Shown piece after piece: positions 6,187 through 7,281 of a DNA stretch of 7,281 nucleotides. Every line of letters begins with the position of its first letter. Positions within the stretch are counted from its first letter, which is position 1. The DNA is taken from assembly GCA_030428405.1 (NCBI GenBank), contig JAUIEH010000128.1:1-7281 (forward strand), given 5' to 3'. The notes below the pieces were generated by a model. That model had not been told where the DNA came from and searched no databases. It was given only the letters and a program-made list of their open reading frames with translations. The position numbers and the translations under genes were made by a program. Source of the DNA: Alphaproteobacteria bacterium (GTDB lineage Bacteria; Pseudomonadota; Alphaproteobacteria; Caulobacterales; Maricaulaceae).

Positions 6187-6298
6187 GGCGTCGCCCTCCC
6201 TTTCGACTGCGCGGTGAACTGCAAGGCCGACACGCTAACCGCGCCGATATGCGCGCGCCGATCACGCAACGCTCACGCGCGCTCACGACATCGCGAAT

Positions 6299-6335
6299 GC
6301 GTCTTCGTTCATCGACAGGCGCTTGAACGAGACGC
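6299..6335. repeat. Imperfect inverted repeat in the divergent control region
   Basis: The left arm (6299-6311) and right arm (6324-6335) pair over 12 bp with one bulged base (T6305) and a 12-nt spacer. The inner half-sites are CGTTCA and TGAACG. The right arm includes TTGAAC (6323-6328), a possible -35 element for the SMP-30-like gene with CGCAAT (6346-6351) at 17-nt spacing. It could therefore be an operator overlapping a promoter, or a hairpin in a leader RNA. It lies 46 bases before that gene's ATG and outside both coding regions. Confidence 0.55.
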
Positions 6336-6381
6336 GCCGAAGCGCCGCAATGGAGACCTCACGGAACTGACGGAGATTTAG

Positions 6382-7227
6382 ATGCGCCATTTGCCCGCCC
6401 TCGCCGCTCTTGTGGTTTGCGCATGCGCGGGAGGCGAGCCGGCGGGCGGGCCGCCGCAGCTCACCGAAATCTGGTCCTTGGACGGATTTTCAAATCCGGA
6501 GAGCGTGTTGCTTGCGCCTGACGGAGAGACTTTGTTCGTGTCAAACGTGGCGGGCGAAGCCGGTGCGCGCGACGGCGAAGGTTTCATCTCCCGCGTTTCT
6601 CTGGCGGGCGACATTGAGGAGCTGCGCTGGGTCGAGGGGCTGAACGCGCCCAAGGGCATGGCGCTGCATGAGGGGCGGCTCTATGTCTCCGACATTGACG
6701 CGGTCGCCGTCATCGACATCGCAGCTGGCGAGATTGTCGAACGCATCACCGTTCCGGATGCGGTCTTTCTCAATGATGTCGCGGCGACCGAGGACGGCCG
6801 CATTTTCGTCTCCGACAGCGGTTCGGCGCGCATTTTCGAAATCGCCGACGGCGCGGCCGAACTCTTCCTCGAAAGCGAAGCTGAGTTCGCAGGCGTCAAC
6901 GGACTGACGCCGGACGGCGACGCGCTTCTGGTGGCGAGCATGGATACGGGCGAGCTCGCGCGCGTCTCGCTCAGCGACGGCGTCTTCACGCTCATCGCCG
7001 GCGGCATGGAGAACGCCGACGGCGTCGTGCGCGCGCCCGGCGGCGGCTACATCGTCTCAAGCTGGCCGGGGCGGCTGTTCTGGGTCGATGAAGCGAGCGG
7101 AGAAGCGCAAATCCTCAGCGACCGCGTCGAAGACGAAGTCTACATGAACGATTTTGCGCTGATCGGCGACGTGCTGGTCATTCCACACTGGAACCCGAGC
7201 ACGCTGAGTGCGCATCGCATCGAGTGA
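6382..7227 (+). CDS. SMP-30/gluconolactonase-like beta-propeller, probable lipoprotein
   Basis: 281 residues. Repeating segments of the form D/E-G-x-x-L/I-F/Y-V-S-D/N (for example 47-54, 97-104, 138-145) indicate a six-bladed beta-propeller. The metal-binding pattern of the SMP-30/gluconolactonase/regucalcin family is visible: Glu40 (NPES), Asn131 (LNDV), Asn173 (VNGL) and Asp213 (NADG). By family pattern these match human SMP-30 Glu18, Asn103, Asn154 and Asp204, so lactone hydrolysis with a divalent metal is plausible. Other propellers of this class cleave different esters or only bind ligands. The N-terminus is hydrophobic and ends VCAC, with Cys15 as a possible lipidation site. The -2 cysteine is unusual for a lipobox, and a plain signal peptide ending nearby is the alternative. 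ATG 6382 has GGAG 6 nt upstream. Transcribed divergently from the two metallo-hydrolases, which suggests shared control. Confidence 0.85.
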   Translation: MRHLPALAALVVCACAGGEPAGGPPQLTEIWSLDGFSNPESVLLAPDGETLFVSNVAGEAGARDGEGFISRVSLAGDIEELRWVEGLNAPKGMALHEGRLYVSDIDAVAVIDIAAGEIVERITVPDAVFLNDVAATEDGRIFVSDSGSARIFEIADGAAELFLESEAEFAGVNGLTPDGDALLVASMDTGELARVSLSDGVFTLIAGGMENADGVVRAPGGGYIVSSWPGRLFWVDEASGEAQILSDRVEDEVYMNDFALIGDVLVIPHWNPSTLSAHRIE

Positions 7228-7236
7228 CGACCGCGC

Positions 7237-7281
7237 TCAGGCGTCGGCGCCGACCTCGTCGGGCAGCACCCTGTCGGGCGG
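7237..7281 (-). CDS. Possible C-terminal end of a minus-strand gene, cut by the window edge
   Basis: Reading the minus strand from the right edge gives 14 sense codons ending in TGA (7237-7239), with C-terminus PDEVGADA. The stop lies 9 bp from the stop of the SMP-30-like gene, the kind of tight convergent junction also seen at 1616/1621. Only 42 coding bases are visible, so chance is not excluded and no family can be assigned. Confidence 0.3.
   Translation of the reverse strand, partial: PPDRVLPDEVGADA

Noticed and set aside
7243..7254. Perfect 12-bp palindrome GTCGGCGCCGAC near the right edge
   Set aside because: There is no loop and no following T run. It is GC-rich and falls in a possible coding end, so neither a terminator nor an operator call is supported.
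1..7281. CRISPR array, tRNA, rRNA, insertion sequence, toxin-antitoxin or phage defence genes
   Set aside because: No spaced repeats, RNA gene signatures, transposase or nuclease motifs were seen on either strand. The genes are typical chromosomal ones with uniform GC-rich codon use, apart from the low-complexity histone-like gene.

Overview
The window reads as an ordinary stretch of chromosome from a GC-rich alphaproteobacterium. Caulobacterales or a Hyphomonadaceae/Maricaulaceae-like relative is a plausible guess, based on the style of the exported hydrolases and the Lys/Ala-rich histone H1-like protein. No marker gene here fixes the taxon. I see no rRNA, tRNA, CRISPR array, insertion sequence, integrase or phage gene. 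I found no convincing new multi-gene defence or mobile system.

Layout. (1) Positions 2-1616, plus strand: a tightly packed run of the 3' part of pyrE (pyrimidine synthesis), a small four-helix membrane protein of unknown function whose TTG start overlaps the pyrE stop, and a MoeB/ThiF-type adenylyltransferase. (2) Positions 1621-3666, minus strand: a secreted S9-family serine peptidase that converges on moeB with only 4 bp between the stop codons. (3) Positions 3776-4135, minus strand: a 119-residue Lys/Ala/Thr/Ser-rich histone H1-like protein with no acidic or aromatic residue, followed by a GC-rich hairpin. (4) Positions 4275-6186, minus strand: two tandem, clearly paralogous, exported metallo-beta-lactamase-fold hydrolases with complete binuclear metal sites. 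(5) Positions 6382-7227, plus strand: a divergently transcribed SMP-30/gluconolactonase-like beta-propeller, probably a lipoprotein. The 195-bp gap between it and the metallo-hydrolases holds a long imperfect inverted repeat. (6) The last 45 bases may be the C-terminal end of another minus-strand gene.

How the genes fit together. The first cluster is cytoplasmic housekeeping (UMP synthesis; sulfur-carrier activation for molybdopterin or thiamine). The rest is mostly envelope or periplasmic hydrolysis: a peptidase, two metallo-hydrolases and a lactonase-like propeller. The two metallo-hydrolases and the propeller share one divergent control region. That makes a joint role in breaking down an ester, lactone or similar compound an attractive but unproven idea. 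The histone-like gene between the hydrolases and the peptidase appears to be an independent unit. Start codons for the exported proteins were set by a good Shine-Dalgarno sequence followed by a signal peptide; this shortens the longest open frames by 28 codons (peptidase) and 46 codons (downstream metallo-hydrolase).
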